Notes under the pieces: model-generated | Told to the model about the DNA's origin: nothing | The model's database searches: none | The model's input: only the letters and a program-made list of their open reading frames with translations | Position numbers and translations under genes: made by a program | Shown: positions 40,446-51,890 of the stretch, in pieces | Numbering within the stretch: the first letter of the stretch is position 1 | Layout: every line of letters starts with the position of its first letter | Source of the DNA: Apostichopus japonicus | Lineage: Eukaryota > Echinodermata > Holothuroidea > Aspidochirotida > Stichopodidae | Direction: 5' to 3' | DNA: 64,000 nucleotides | NCBI RefSeq assembly: GCF_037975245.1 | Contig: NC_092562.1 | Location: 19,915,054 to 19,979,053, forward strand

Positions 40446-41580
40446 GTAAATTAATTTACAAAAGAACAAGTGAAAAAATGGGTCTTTCCCCAAGTCTGGA
40501 TCCTCAACCGTGACTACATTCTAAAGTACCATAAAAAGAGAACACTGCAGTATTCTGTTTTTGTCTGTTGTCACAGAATTAACATAAAGGAATTATGGTC
40601 TCATTACCTCATTTTTCCTGTATACTGTCCTTCAGTGACCCTTTATTTTTGTACTCTCCTGAATTGCAAGAGCAACATGTTAAACATTTATAAAAGTTGT
40701 CCATGTATTATCCTCCTCCCCCCTCCCCTGCATGTATTATGTTTTTATTGTCACAGAGCATACCCCCCCCCTCCCCTGCATGTATTATGTTTTTTTTGCA
40801 CAGAACATGTGGCCTCATTGTGACCTAAATTTAGCTTTAAAGGAGGATAGGTAGTTGAGAGATACATTTGGACTTTCTGTACAGTATACCTCCAAATCAG
40901 CTATAAATATGCAACATAGATTAAACATATATTTTTTAAGGTATTCCTCCCTCCCTCCCCTTATATTGAACTAGAAGATATAAATTGCACCATACTAATG
41001 GTAAACCTTGCATAATGTAATTGTGCTATTGATCTTTAAAATGATTACATAACAACTGGAAATAGCCCTCTCTATTGTACAGTTCATTTACATTTTGAGT
41101 TACAAGCCCTATGGAATCCCTGGGGTACCTTGTACTAGTTATTTGTTATTAAAAATTAATTAACACAAATAAGCAACACCATATGACTTTGAGCTGTAAT
41201 GAAAGAACCCAGAAACTAGAGTCTTGTTACATGTTAATCTATTTAGTGCAACATGCAAAGTTTGAGGACATATTTTAATGAGTTTTGGTTGATCGATCAT
41301 GATAGTTCGAAGTACTTAGGTTTTGAGCCTTACAGTAAGTGCTAACAATACATGCAATGGATTGGATCGCACAGATTGCAAGAATTTGATATGAAAACTT
41401 GATGTGATTTGGGTCAAAGTCAAAGTTCCAAAAATGTAAAATTGACAATGTTTGTTGTAATATTATTGGACGTGAAACAGGACAAGTCAAGCTAATAAGC
41501 AACATTGTTATGGGATAAAAAAGGAGTACCAAATATTGAAAACCAACACAAAATGCTCCTTTAAAGACTTTGGAGTCTCT
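40446..41580. other. Non-coding DNA with C-rich duplicated phrase
   Basis: CCTCCCCTGCATGTATTATG occurs near 40722 and again near 40770 beside C runs, a local duplication of about 60 bp. No gene is supported. Confidence 0.45.
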
Positions 41581-41587
41581 TTTCGCT

Positions 41588-41836
41588 CAGGCACAATACC
41601 TTCTGTAATGGTAAAGTGTCCCTCAATATGCCCTCCTAGAGAGAGTCCCTGCCACATCTGGGTAGGATTAATTATTGGCCTACCCAGAACACCACTTTCC
41701 CCCAGTACCATTATCCAAATGCATTTTCCTCGATAGTGCAATTCAATCAAATTGAAATTAGGAGGCAATACAAAGCAATATCTCCATACATCTTATGTAC
41801 TAAGGACTCGGGCCAGTGTGGCAATATCTCCTTATA
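41588..41836. repeat. Outlying minisatellite-type copy interrupted by about 149 bp
   Basis: CAGGCACAATACCTTCTGTAA and GGTAAAG (to 41616), then ATACAAAGCAATATCTCC (from about 41769) and CTTATGTACTAAGGACTC, match the contiguous stretch at 39248-39345. Here they are split by about 149 bp of unrelated sequence (41617-41765). The extra DNA is either an insertion here or a deletion in the other copy. Confidence 0.6.
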
Positions 41837-42491
41837 GTGTTTGCACGGGTATAATCGGGATAACTAAAAAATAATAATTGCAAGTGATTTTTAACTAATC
41901 ATTTATTCCAAATGTGATCATATTGTGGGAATCACGCAATTGTGTGGCTAACTGTGCAAACCCTGGGCTTGCATAATAGATAGTAGTATTTAAAACTGTT
42001 TAAGAGCTAAATTGGATATTTATATGGGAGAGCAAACATAAGTAGCGGCTGCATTGCGATGTTAGTAGTGATGTTAATTTATTAACAAGTTAATGACAGA
42101 AACAAAAGCAAATAGAAATTGTTGAGGAAGGTTTCATACCTTATCTTACACCTATTTGGACATGAAAACATTGTCAGAGGAGAATATAATTCATTTAGTA
42201 TAGCACCCAATATGTAGTGATACAGTACCTCTCTGTCATTGTTCACCATCACGTCACTTGCATAATTCTGTTGTGTCCATCTTATCAATCCACCTCTTCT
42301 GCAAATATTTTAAGTAAAGTGTGATTTGTAAACAAATTGCTAAGGTAAAGCTTACCAGTTACAGGATTTTCGACAGATAAACCGCAGTTATGAAGCCCCG
42401 ATCAAGATTGATTTGCCAAATTTGGGTTCAAAATGTGAAAATTATTAGATATAAAAATAAAGGGAAATCCAGATATCTGATTTTTCAGACA

Positions 42492-44627
42492 AGTAGTGTC
42501 TGCACGATTTGAATAATGCACTTATTTTCCAGCATTCTTGTCTGGAATACAACTTTTTTGGGGTGGTCTGAAAGGGGAAGGGTACACCCGCCACAACACC
42601 CCCTAAATCAGACACTAAATACAGATCAAATAGTTGAAATATGCTCTTGGTTTTTTTTTTTTTTTGGGGGGGGGGGGAATACTGCCTTTTCACCTACGAT
42701 GTAAATCAAATTGAACTTCCAGATTTTGTAAATATTCCTTGATTTCAACCAAATAATCTTTATACTGGCATATGTTACCAATTGTAGGTTTAAAAAGAAA
42801 CAATATGAGTACTTAATTATTGGTTGCAATAGTACAATGTGAGCTACTATAGAAATCTAACCCATAGGATACATATATATTTAAGGAAATGCCAAAAATG
42901 AAATGAAAACAATTGCACAAGGAAAGTATGCATTCGTAACACAAAAACAGCCGAAGCAGGGGGGGGGGTAGCTTTAATAATATAATTGAGTGGTCAAGCC
43001 TCCCCCCCCAAATAAACTTCTTTGATTAACCAATTATATACCTGTCATATCTATAACTATTTGAAAAGGCTTCAGAAATTAGAAGAATGTTCCTATTAAT
43101 GATATCTAATATGCCAAAGGGTCCCCAATATTTTTTTGTTCCACCTCTGCTGTAACACCATATATTATGGGACCAAGCAGATAACTGGGTTGCAGGCCAT
43201 TAACTATAGCAGGTCTTATTTTTTACATGAATAAAACATGGGAATAGAGCAATTTGGTGAAAGTGGAGGACCAACTATGGTCACATAACAGGATGTGGGC
43301 AAGGTTGTACAGTAATACAGACATAAGACAAAGAGGATCAATGTATTGTCTTATGAATTAAAATATTTCCAGCAAAAGGCAGGAGAAACTCCTCCCACAA
43401 GATTCTCATCTATATCAGTATGTTTACTGTATTAGGCCAGGGATGCCTACCCATAATTTTTACTTAGGTGCTATAGTAAAAAAAAAATCAAAATGTTTTA
43501 AACTTAACAAAAACAAGAGCATCATTGTGTTTCAGTCACTTCCTTGCCTAGCAACTTTGGACCGCTTGTCACCAAAAAAGATGAAGCAATTAAGAAAGGC
43601 AAGCCATAATGGACATTGAAGGCTCTTTTGAATTACATAGAATATCTCCTCTCATAAATATAATCATTAAATATTTATTTTTGTAATAATTATGTTTATA
43701 TGTTTATCATCTCAGTTCATGGGTAAAAGACACTGGTTAGGGGCTCTTTGTAGGGGTCTGATAACCCCTTCCCGACCAGCAATTTTGTCAGATATTCATT
43801 TTTTTTTTAACGTACAGACATACTACCTTCTTTTGACAAAATTTGGTCTATGGGCTAGAAGGGGTGAAATCAACCCGCCTTTTGGGGTTGGGTGAGGGTG
43901 ACCTTTGTGGGGGTCTGACAACCCCTTCCCGACTGGGAATTTTGCCAGTTTTACACTTTGTGTAATGTACATCCATCCTACTTCCTTTTGACAAAGTTTG
44001 GTCCATGGGCTAGATGGGATGAAATCAACCCGACTGGGGGTGACTTAGTGGGGGGTCTGACAACCCCTTCCCGACCAGGAATTTTGCCAGTTTTACACTT
44101 TTTGTAATGTACATCCATACAACTACCTTTTGACAAAGTTTGGTATTGCAAAAGTTTGGTCCATGGGCTAGATGGGGTGAAATCAACCCGACTGGGGGTA
44201 ACCTAGTTGGGGGTCTGACAACCCCTTCCGCACCAGGAATTTTGTCAGTTTTGCCTTTTTTGTAATGTACAGCCATACTACTTCCTTTTGCCAAAGTTTG
44301 GTCCATGGGCTAGATAGGGTGAAATCAACCCGACTGGGGGTGACTTAGTGGGGGGTCTGACAACCCCTTCCCAACCAGGAATTTTGTCAGTTTTGCCATT
44401 TTTGTAATGTACAGCCATACTACTTCCTTCTGACAAAGTTTGGTCCATGGGCTAGATGGGGTGAAATTAACCCGTCCGGGGGGTATTTTTAAGGGGGTCT
44501 GGGGTCCGAACCCGACCACTGGGGTTGAGCTGACAATTTTTTTGTGAATGACCTAGATGGTCTAAGTAACTTTAAGGGGTCAAACCTTCTGGGCTAAATG
44601 GGGTGAAATCATATGGGACAGGCTCCC
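42492..44627. repeat. Long direct repeat, copy A (about 2.1 kb)
   Basis: It is nearly identical to 61328-63234. The shared left edge is AGTAGTGTCTGCACGATTTG and the shared right edge is GGGACAGGCTCCC. It contains T and G runs (42648-42677) and a tandem array in its right third. No long open frame or transposase motif is seen, and the short frames are present in both copies only because the DNA is copied. At the left edge, CAGAC (42486-42490) and GTCTG (42498-42502) form a small inverted repeat. It may be a non-autonomous mobile element or a segmental duplication. Confidence 0.85.
43754..44510. repeat. Tandem array inside copy A, about 5 units of 142-158 bp
   Basis: Units begin with GGGTCTGACAACCCCTTCCC near 43755, 43911, 44052, 44211 and 44352. 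A diverged last unit reads GGGTCTGGGGTCCGAACCCG near 44495. Each unit contains GACAAAGTTTGGTCCATGGG and GGTGAAATCAACCCG. Longer units carry an extra TTGCAAAAGTTTGG stretch. Confidence 0.85.
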
Positions 44628-45282
44628 CTCCTAAGTGTAAGTACATACAATCATATATATATGATCCACATCGATATGGGTTCACTGGGTTTCCATTTGG
44701 CCTCTTTCCTACAAGATTTCTAACTGCAGGTGCGTAGCCAAGGGAGGGGGGGGGGGATGAAGGGTGGAGACTGCCCTCCCCATGGAGCATATTTTTTTTT
44801 GATATTTTCTAAGATATCGAAGTTTTATAGTAACAGTTATATATAAGAGGTTTTAATATTTGTACACCAATAATTTAACTGTGTCTGAATTTTCAAAAAT
44901 TCCTTGACCAACATTCTTCATCATAGTTCCCTCTACTCGTGCAATTGACCGGTCTATTAGGGGTTGAGGGGGGGTTTTCTAAATTGGTTGTCCATGGATG
45001 AAATTTTGTGCAACATTATGGGTATGTTTTGAAGTGACTTTATTATTCAAATTCTGAACAAATAATGGGCTTAAAACCTTGAAAAGTGGGGCGGACGGGT
45101 ATTGTGAGGCGTTACATAGAATTACCTACAAAGGCAATGATCCACAGGAGATGCAATGAGGTCGAACATGATGTGTGACTGGTGACAATCTTGAAAAAAA
45201 GGTTATGAATGAAAGAAAAACCTATTAGGAAAACTTGGTTTTCAGGCAAAAGTGTACATCTGGTTGGTCATTTCCAAGCCCG
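44628..45282. other. Non-coding DNA with a G run and possible element end
   Basis: CAGGTGCGTAGCCAAGGGAG (from about 44727), followed by a G run, resembles the end of a hAT-type element, but no matching right end with a target duplication was found. No gene is supported. Confidence 0.35.
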
Positions 45283-45380
45283 AGAAGTGCCATTTCCGGT
45301 GATTTGGGGGGCTATCAAAACCAGAAATTTTCTTGTACGCTGCGCGCCAACCAATGGTGGCGCTCCGCTTTGATAGTAAT
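45283..45380 (+). mobile_element. Fragment related to the hAT-like element at 47806
   Basis: The stretch contains AAGTGCCATTTCCGGTGAT, TTTTCTTGTACGCTGCGCGCC and AACCAATGGTGGCGCTCCGC. The same order of blocks occurs in 48031-48130 and, reversed, in 60117-60213. Just beyond it CCGCCCCTG (to about 45438) resembles a hAT-type terminus, but the other end was not found. Confidence 0.5.
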
Positions 45381-47070
45381 TTGCCTGCATCCAAGCAAAC
45401 GTCCCCCCCAATATTTGAAACAGATCGCCGCCCCTGTTAACAATGATTATTAAACAGTGAAAACCACCAATTCAATTTGGAGTTCTCAAATATTGACTCT
45501 GATAAAAACTAACTGAACTTCAATAACATATTTAGTTTTAAGCCATAATTCATTGTGAATGAATTATTGTCCATATCTCAACAACACCGTAGAAAACTTG
45601 AAATGACCATGTTCATTCACCACATTTGGTGCTTCAAGTTTGTCTTAAGTTATACCTTGGTAGCATAATTGTCTACATTATAAGCATGATAATACTGTAT
45701 GGTAACTCACGTAACACGGTAACTCATGTTACCATTTGCATCACCTACCCTACTTAACATAGTGGGGTGCACATCATTTCTTTACTTGTTTCACATTTCG
45801 GGGTGATGAGTAGAAACCCAAATCCAATTATGAGATTTTTAGTAGTGTCATATTTGATGTATGGGGAAAAATATTAATTTTGGTTACTCACGTTACATCA
45901 GCTAATAGAGGTTTGAATAAAGCAAATATTGATTAGTTTTGATTATATATTCAAAAGGTTGGTAGTGATATCTGAAGTTAGTGCACTATGTAAGCAATAA
46001 ATAAACAAATCAGTTGAGTATTACCATTTAATTTCTTAGGAGAACAAAAACAAATCTGTTAATAATTTGTGCACAAATTTGCATTACAGCATCCTTTCAC
46101 TTCATATGCAAAATTCTACAACAAAAAAGTCAATATTTCGGTAGGTATCATATTGATTCAACAAACTTGGATATGTTTACAACAACATTTAACCAATGAC
46201 AAGATGTGATTGCAGAATTTATATTTTGAGCCCATGTCCACTTTTTCATGGAAATGCCCTCCTGCTTTTAATCTTTCCTTGAAGAGGGCAAATTTCATCT
46301 ATTAAGCTCTGGCATCTGGTTCTATCAACGTTGCCTTCAAGTAAAGTGTACTGTATACACCTATACTGCGTTTGTTTTCCCTGAGTGTGGTTTTCACTGC
46401 GCTGTGGAGATTGCAACGATCACAGATTTTACCCTTCTGTGTTTTATAATGATTCAAGTGCTCAATAGGGTTATGCAATACTTACTTCCTGCTCATTGGC
46501 TGATTGAAATTCTAACGAATTACCAACTAGGCTGATGGACATTGTGTGGAAATTTACATATGAAAATGCCACAGAATTAGTAAATATGCATGAGAAACTG
46601 GACAAATAAGTATTTGCTGACAGAGTAGTGATCTAATGAATGCCAGGAACTGCCCTGATAGCATTAAACACTGAATCCTACTGTAATATACCGGGGCTTG
46701 CAGCAGATAACTGGAATTTTTCCTTATAATAGGGGTAGGAACTGGAAGGGACGAGGTGGCCCTTGCACTGTAGGTCCAAATGTGGGCTCCACCTTAAGGT
46801 TTGGAGGACTACTTTGAAGGATTACTTGTGCCTAAACTTTCACTTGTCAGCTTAAAAAAACAGTTTAACCCCACTTATGGGCCCGATACAGGCAATCCCT
46901 GTTTTTTTATTTTTCAGTTGGTAAAGATTGCCAGACACCCCCCTTCCCCCACCCCTATGTATAATGCTCTGGCAACATCCCTGTGAACCAACTACCAAGT
47001 AGTACTGTAAACAAAATAACACTATAGAGATCATTTGTTGGACAATAGCCTACTTATTGACTGGTCAAGC
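45381..47070. other. Non-coding DNA with repeated GTAACTCACGTTAC-type motifs
   Basis: GGTAACTCACGTAAC and GGTAACTCATGTTACC lie at about 45701-45733, and GGTTACTCACGTTAC at 45882-45896. No exon is supported. Confidence 0.4.
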
Positions 47071-47170
47071 GGTAACGGAGGGACATTTGACTGTATTACT
47101 GACACATTTTGTTTCTCTCTGCATTAGCTTGGGTGATTATTTTGCAATTTCTTGTGTGGTTATCTAGACA

Positions 47171-47636
47171 CATAGGCGTAGGAGGCGGGGGGGGAAGGGG
47201 GGCTGTAGCCCCCCAACCAAAATTTTTGGTGAAAATTCGGGCAAAACGCTGAGAATTTTCAGGCACCTACTGAAAAAAGAATAATTTGCAGTGTAATTTC
47301 ATTTTTTTGGGTGAAAATTCGGCAATATGCTGAGGATTTTTCGGGCACCTACTGAAAGCATATTTTGCAATGTGTTTTTCAATGGTTAAACTTATATTCT
47401 TATGATCATTGTTGTTGTAACAAATTCCCCAATAATTTTAACAAATATGGAAAGGTAATAAGATGAAAAATGAATGTATGTTATTGGCATGTGATGTTAT
47501 AACCGATGAATGCCCATATGATATGCACAATAACATGTTGAACGTGCGGAGCGCGCGAAAAATTTATTTTATTTTATTTTATTTTTCGGGCAAGTCTTTA
47601 CAGCCCCCCAAATCGAATTAGACTACTATGCCTATG
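47171..47636. mobile_element. Non-autonomous hAT-like DNA transposon with perfect 8-bp target duplication
   Basis: The ends are CATAGGCGTAGGAGG on the left and CTATGCCTATG on the right, which form an imperfect terminal inverted repeat (CATAGGCGTAG against CATAGGCATAG). It is flanked on both sides by TCTAGACA (47163-47170 and 47637-47644). An 8-bp duplication is typical of hAT transposition. The inside carries repeated phrases GAAAATTCGGGCAAA and AGGCACCTACTGAAA and no transposase. At 466 bp it must rely on enzyme made elsewhere. Confidence 0.85.
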
Positions 47637-47805
47637 TCTAGACAGGTAGTAACTTGCTTCATACCCATATATTTAATTCTTGTGGCTGTTACTGTAGGAA
47701 AAATATGGCATGAAAAACATCACGGTAACAGAGGGTCACGAAATGAATATGTGTTTCACACTTTCTTTTGAAGATGTCAAATTCACTGTTCTTAAGTTAC
47801 ACTGA

Positions 47806-48189
47806 CAGTGGCGGAGCATCCATACAGTCAGAGGGGGCAGATCCCCCCCCCCCTTCCACCTGAGGGACTCAAATGGACTGCTGGCGCCCTTTTCGGCTTT
47901 TTACCACTTTTTACTTATTCGTGACTATTGACTTTATTGCGCTCTCAAATACCAATCACAAAAAAAATGACATTTTGTTGGTGGCGATGACACCTATTTA
48001 TTCTTCGTTTATCTGCAAATTAGCAAGGCCCCCTGGGAAGGGTCAGTTCCGGCGATCTAGGGAGTATCTTTACTCAAAACATTTCTGTACGATCCGCGCC
48101 AACCTGTGGTAGCGCTCACTTAGATAGTGTTGCAAGCACCCCTACAGACCATTCTCGCCCCCTGACCAATACCCCTAGCTTCGCCACTG
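47806..48189. mobile_element. Non-autonomous hAT-like DNA transposon, 384 bp
   Basis: The left end CAGTGGCGGAGC and the right end GCTTCGCCACTG form a 12-bp terminal inverted repeat with one mismatch. The flanks are TACACTGA (47798-47805) and TGCACTGA (48190-48197), an 8-bp target duplication with one change. CAGTGGCG-type ends and 8-bp duplications fit the hAT superfamily. The short open frame inside (47873-48112) is not a transposase. Part of its right half is shared with 45283-45380 and 60117-60213. Confidence 0.85.
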
Positions 48190-49105
48190 TGCACTGACCA
48201 TGTAACTGATATCTTGTGTTGGCTGGTGCATTTCTTCACATATACCAAGGGAAAATTAGATGAACAGGCATCAACTGTCAAATCTACATTTGATCTTCTA
48301 CAGTAATGGAGGGACAATTCTGATGGTAACGAAGGGTCACAAAATATTCGGTGCTGTTTAGTGTAGTCTTTTGCCTGTTTTGCTGCTATAGATTCAATAT
48401 TTTCATTGCTATTAGACTAACAGTTATATTACTTAGCGAAACAAGGATAAGAGTATTGAACCAATAGCTTTGTTCACCAAACCATTAGCATATGTGGTTA
48501 CTAAAAGATTTAAGAAAAAAGTAAAAAATAATAAGAAATTGGTTTAAAGGACAAGTTTAAGCTGAGCACTTTTCATCATTTAAGACTCTCTAACTGCATT
48601 ATGAGAAACTGTGAGGGGGGGGGGGGCTTGTACAGTTCGAAACAAGTCAATTAATCACGTGTATTTACAGTAGACAGTTCACAGGTACTGCATTGTACCA
48701 TGTGCACAAATTTGTTTCTGTTTCTTGCCAAGATGCCTACTGACTTCACATTCTGAGGAATCATTTTATGCAAGCTATCGTTCTCTTCACATAAACAGGA
48801 AGTCAAGGAATCTATTCAAAGAACACAACAATTAAGTAGCAAGTTAACTCCCAGGAATCTGTGCACAAGAGCATGTGGTAAACAACTGTCCCTCTGTTAC
48901 TGGTACGGAGGGACACTAGTTCACTTCTTCTTTACTCTAGCATAAAAATTAGCTAAATCCATGGTTTAACATTTCTTGACTGGTTAATTCTAAGAAAGTG
49001 TTTTATACAAATTATGAAATTTTCCCAACATTTAATGACTAGGAAATAATATAAAAAAAATGTACTTTTTGGGTAATGGAGGGACATGTAACGGAGGGTC
49101 AAATC

Positions 49106-51360
49106 AGGTAATTAGCAATTACTGCTAATTGTCAAGTTATAAACATTGAAGGGGAATTATTCCTGTGGTACGCATAATAATGACCATGACAGATATTGTA
49201 TATAGATTGTGTACTAGGAAAAATCTGGTTTTAAAAATATCCCTATAATTCAATAATGTGGGGCACAACACAAGTGAAATTGGCATGTATTATATATGTC
49301 TATAACTTTTTATTAAATTAGTATATTATTATTATATTTTTGTTATGCAAGCACAGTGGTAAAATATAATTCATTAACTATTTTAACTATCTTAGCCATA
49401 CCACATTTGACCAAGTTCTGTACATTTCAACCCAAATGTTACATTTCCCTTGACCCTGCCTAGCAGGCAATACAGAAAAGGTAAGAAAGAAAACCTAACG
49501 TTTAATTTTAATATTATGAGTTTTAATAGGCTGAGGAATGAAAGATAAAAGATAGTGGGGGTTTTAGTAACAGAAGGAGGCTGTATGAGCCTACTACTGG
49601 GCGGGATTGCTTGTCTCATAAGCTGGACATGCAGGGGGGACTCCCTGCAGCTTGCTACGTACAAGGCATTGGTAAACATAGTTCACCTCCTCCTGCACCT
49701 CACCAATAACTCATCCCGCCCTCCTATAAATACATTAATTAATACACTCCTTTCCAGTAATTGTAGGATTGCCTCCCCTGCAAATTAGGCAATAATGCCA
49801 CCCCCTTACAAAACAGGTTTATTAAAAATTTGGTATCTACATGGAAAGAATTCAATTTCCTCATTTAGAGATTAATTTGTTAATGACGCCATTGATATTA
49901 ACAAACCAATCCAGTTTTTGATTGATATAAACACTTAAATACTAGATCAACACAATCGACTCAACAGTTATTAATGTCCGGTGAGGGTCTTATGACGACA
50001 AAAGTCTAACAAAGTCCCAATAAAAATACACCTTATAATTAAGTACAAGAATTAGAGAAAAATATAGGGTGAAACAAGTATAAAAGTATAACTTTCTTTT
50101 CATTTACTGAAATGACCAAGGAGGTGAAGATCTTTAGGGTGGTTTTGCAATATGCCCCATTCTCAAACAATGGAAACTTTGGTTTGGCATAGTCCCAGGC
50201 ATCATGAATGGCTGCTGCCAGACATGTTAAGTGATGGGAATGCTCATCAGACTCGACCCCCAAATGCCCCCATCTCCAAATATTTGGTCGGGCTGGAAAT
50301 ATTTGGTCCGGCTGGAGAACCTACTGGAAAATGTTTGGCATACAGTTTAAAGTATGTTTATTGTCAACAAATTCCCAATTTCTGGTGGACTTTATTAATT
50401 CTGACAATAAATTCACTATATTTTGGTCAAATTTTCCTAACTATTTTGGAATAATTATGGCATTTTCTCAACTCCTGATAAGAGATAGGGTGACATATTT
50501 GAGTTGATTTCAACTGCAACTTTTTTTTGGGGGGGTCTATTGATACTTTTTCATGGGGGGGGTAAAATGATGGTTTCAACACGATTATATTGTTTTGTGG
50601 GTGACCATCCCACTCCCCCTTGACACCTATGAATTGCATTGCTGAGATTGGTCACCCATTCATAGATGCTCTACCACTTCCTTAGATCTGACATGGTAGA
50701 GCTCAGTATACCTAACACATGTTAGGTCTCAAGTTGTTGTGTTTTGAAGTGAATCCTTGATCCTAAATGGTTCCATGAAAGACATCAGTTAACTCCGATT
50801 ATGTATTAACTTCAACCGTAAACTGGCTTTAACATAAATAAGATTAAAATGCGTTTTAAATCTGTGTTCCGATGTTGCAGGCTTTTCAAGTGAATCTATG
50901 TGAAAAAATGGGGTACAATTAGGATCCAAAGTCTCAATAAAACAGGACAGAAACTCAGTCCCTCTTCTTTAAATGCCTTTTTATAAGGTAAAAAAATAAT
51001 TTGTCAAAGGTATAAATATGGTCAACATGGATGTGTAGAGGCTTGAACTGGGGCTTAAATGAACATAAATAAAGGATACCATTTTAGATGCCATACATAC
51101 AGTCATGTAGCCTATGGAAGAGCGATAACAAGTGTTACCAAAACTGGATATGGCACTTGTGAAAAAAAAAAAATCTTTCTATGCAGTTTCCATCCACATC
51201 ATATATTATTGCCTCCTCCTTCATTGAAAACTGCCTCAAGTTTTAACATTTTTTTTTAATCTTAGTAACAGAGCAATTAAGGTATGAATATGGGAGTTGG
51301 CCATTGTTTTCTAATCTTGATAATTTTAAAACTTGTGCCTGCAGGTCATGGGGGGAATTT
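49106..51360. other. Non-coding DNA, no supported gene
   Basis: AT-rich sequence with a G-rich stretch near 50529-50570. A small tandem duplication (AAATATTTGGTCGGGCTGG, then AAATATTTGGTCCGGCTGG) lies at about 50277-50315. No exon or RNA gene was recognised. Confidence 0.45.
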
Positions 51361-51485
51361 CCCGAGACCGAAGGTCCGCGAGACCGAAATTAAAAAAAGG
51401 TCCGCGAGACCGAAATTAAAGAAAGGTCCACGAGACCGAAATTAAAAAATGGTCCGCGAGACCGAAGGTCCGCGAGACCGAAACT

Positions 51486-51490
51486 ATTAC

Positions 51491-51523
<33 letters not shown>

Positions 51524-51890
51524 ACAGTTCTTATAAAGCGCAAATACACACTTAAGTCTCAGTGCGCTGATTATTAACCCCTGGTCATTGGTAACTTGTC
51601 ACACCCACACACCAAAGTGTGCACAATTCAATCAATCTCTCCTGGGGCACCACAGTGCACCACAACCACGTGTCCCCCGGGGGAATTCCCATAGGGTGCA
51701 GCCACAAACCGGCGCACACAACTATATTTACAAGTTACCTCGCAGGTCCCCATTTATACACCTGGGTGAAGAGAGGCAATGGAGATAAAGCGCCTTGCCC
51801 AAGGACACAACGCAATGATCTGGCCAGGGCTCGAACCTGTAATCCTTAAATCACAAGTCCACTGCCTTAACCACTTGACCACACGGCCCT
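51486..51890 (-). mobile_element. tRNA-derived SINE, - strand, inside the family 1 foldback element
   Basis: Read on the - strand it starts at 51889 with GGGCCGTGTGGTCAAGTGG, which contains a Pol III A box (TGGTCAAGTGG). A B box GGTTCGAGCC follows (51828-51837 on the + strand as GGCTCGAACC). The body contains GTCCTTGGGCAAGGCGC, a phrase common in aquatic-animal SINEs, and the element ends in a TTA array (51487-51521 as TAA). Its length is about 400 bp. The anticodon stem is too decayed to assign a parent tRNA. It abuts the left foldback arm. Confidence 0.75.
51487..51521. repeat. TAA trinucleotide array (SINE tail)
   Basis: About eleven TAA units at the 3' end of the - strand SINE, next to the left foldback arm. 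Confidence 0.85.

Larger units (their letters stand above)
47071..49105. repeat. Zone with recurrent GGTAACGGAGGG(A/T)CA motifs
   Basis: Copies lie at 47071, 47724, 48304, 48325, 48888 (reverse), 48902, 49072 and 49088, with few changes. The motifs occur in two forms, ending GGGACA or GGGTCA, sometimes as a close pair. Two hAT-like elements sit between them and appear to be later insertions. The nature of the host sequence is unknown. Confidence 0.5.

Noticed and set aside
40470-40823. 117-codon open frame on the + strand
   Set aside because: Its C-terminal part is translated from the C-rich duplicated phrase near 40722 and 40770. No domain is present.
41617-41765. A defined transposon inserted in the outlying minisatellite copy
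   Set aside because: No terminal inverted repeats or target duplication were seen at the edges, so insertion and deletion cannot be told apart.
44025-44519. Two - strand frames with the shared peptide KLTKFLVGKGLSDPPLSH
   Set aside because: They are translations of the 142-158-bp tandem units. The repeat of the peptide follows from the DNA repeat, with no conserved start or family.
44727-45438. A complete hAT-type element from CAGGTGCGTAGCC to CCGCCCCTG
   Set aside because: The two ends do not form a good inverted repeat, and the flanks TCTAACTG and TTAACAAT do not match as a target duplication.
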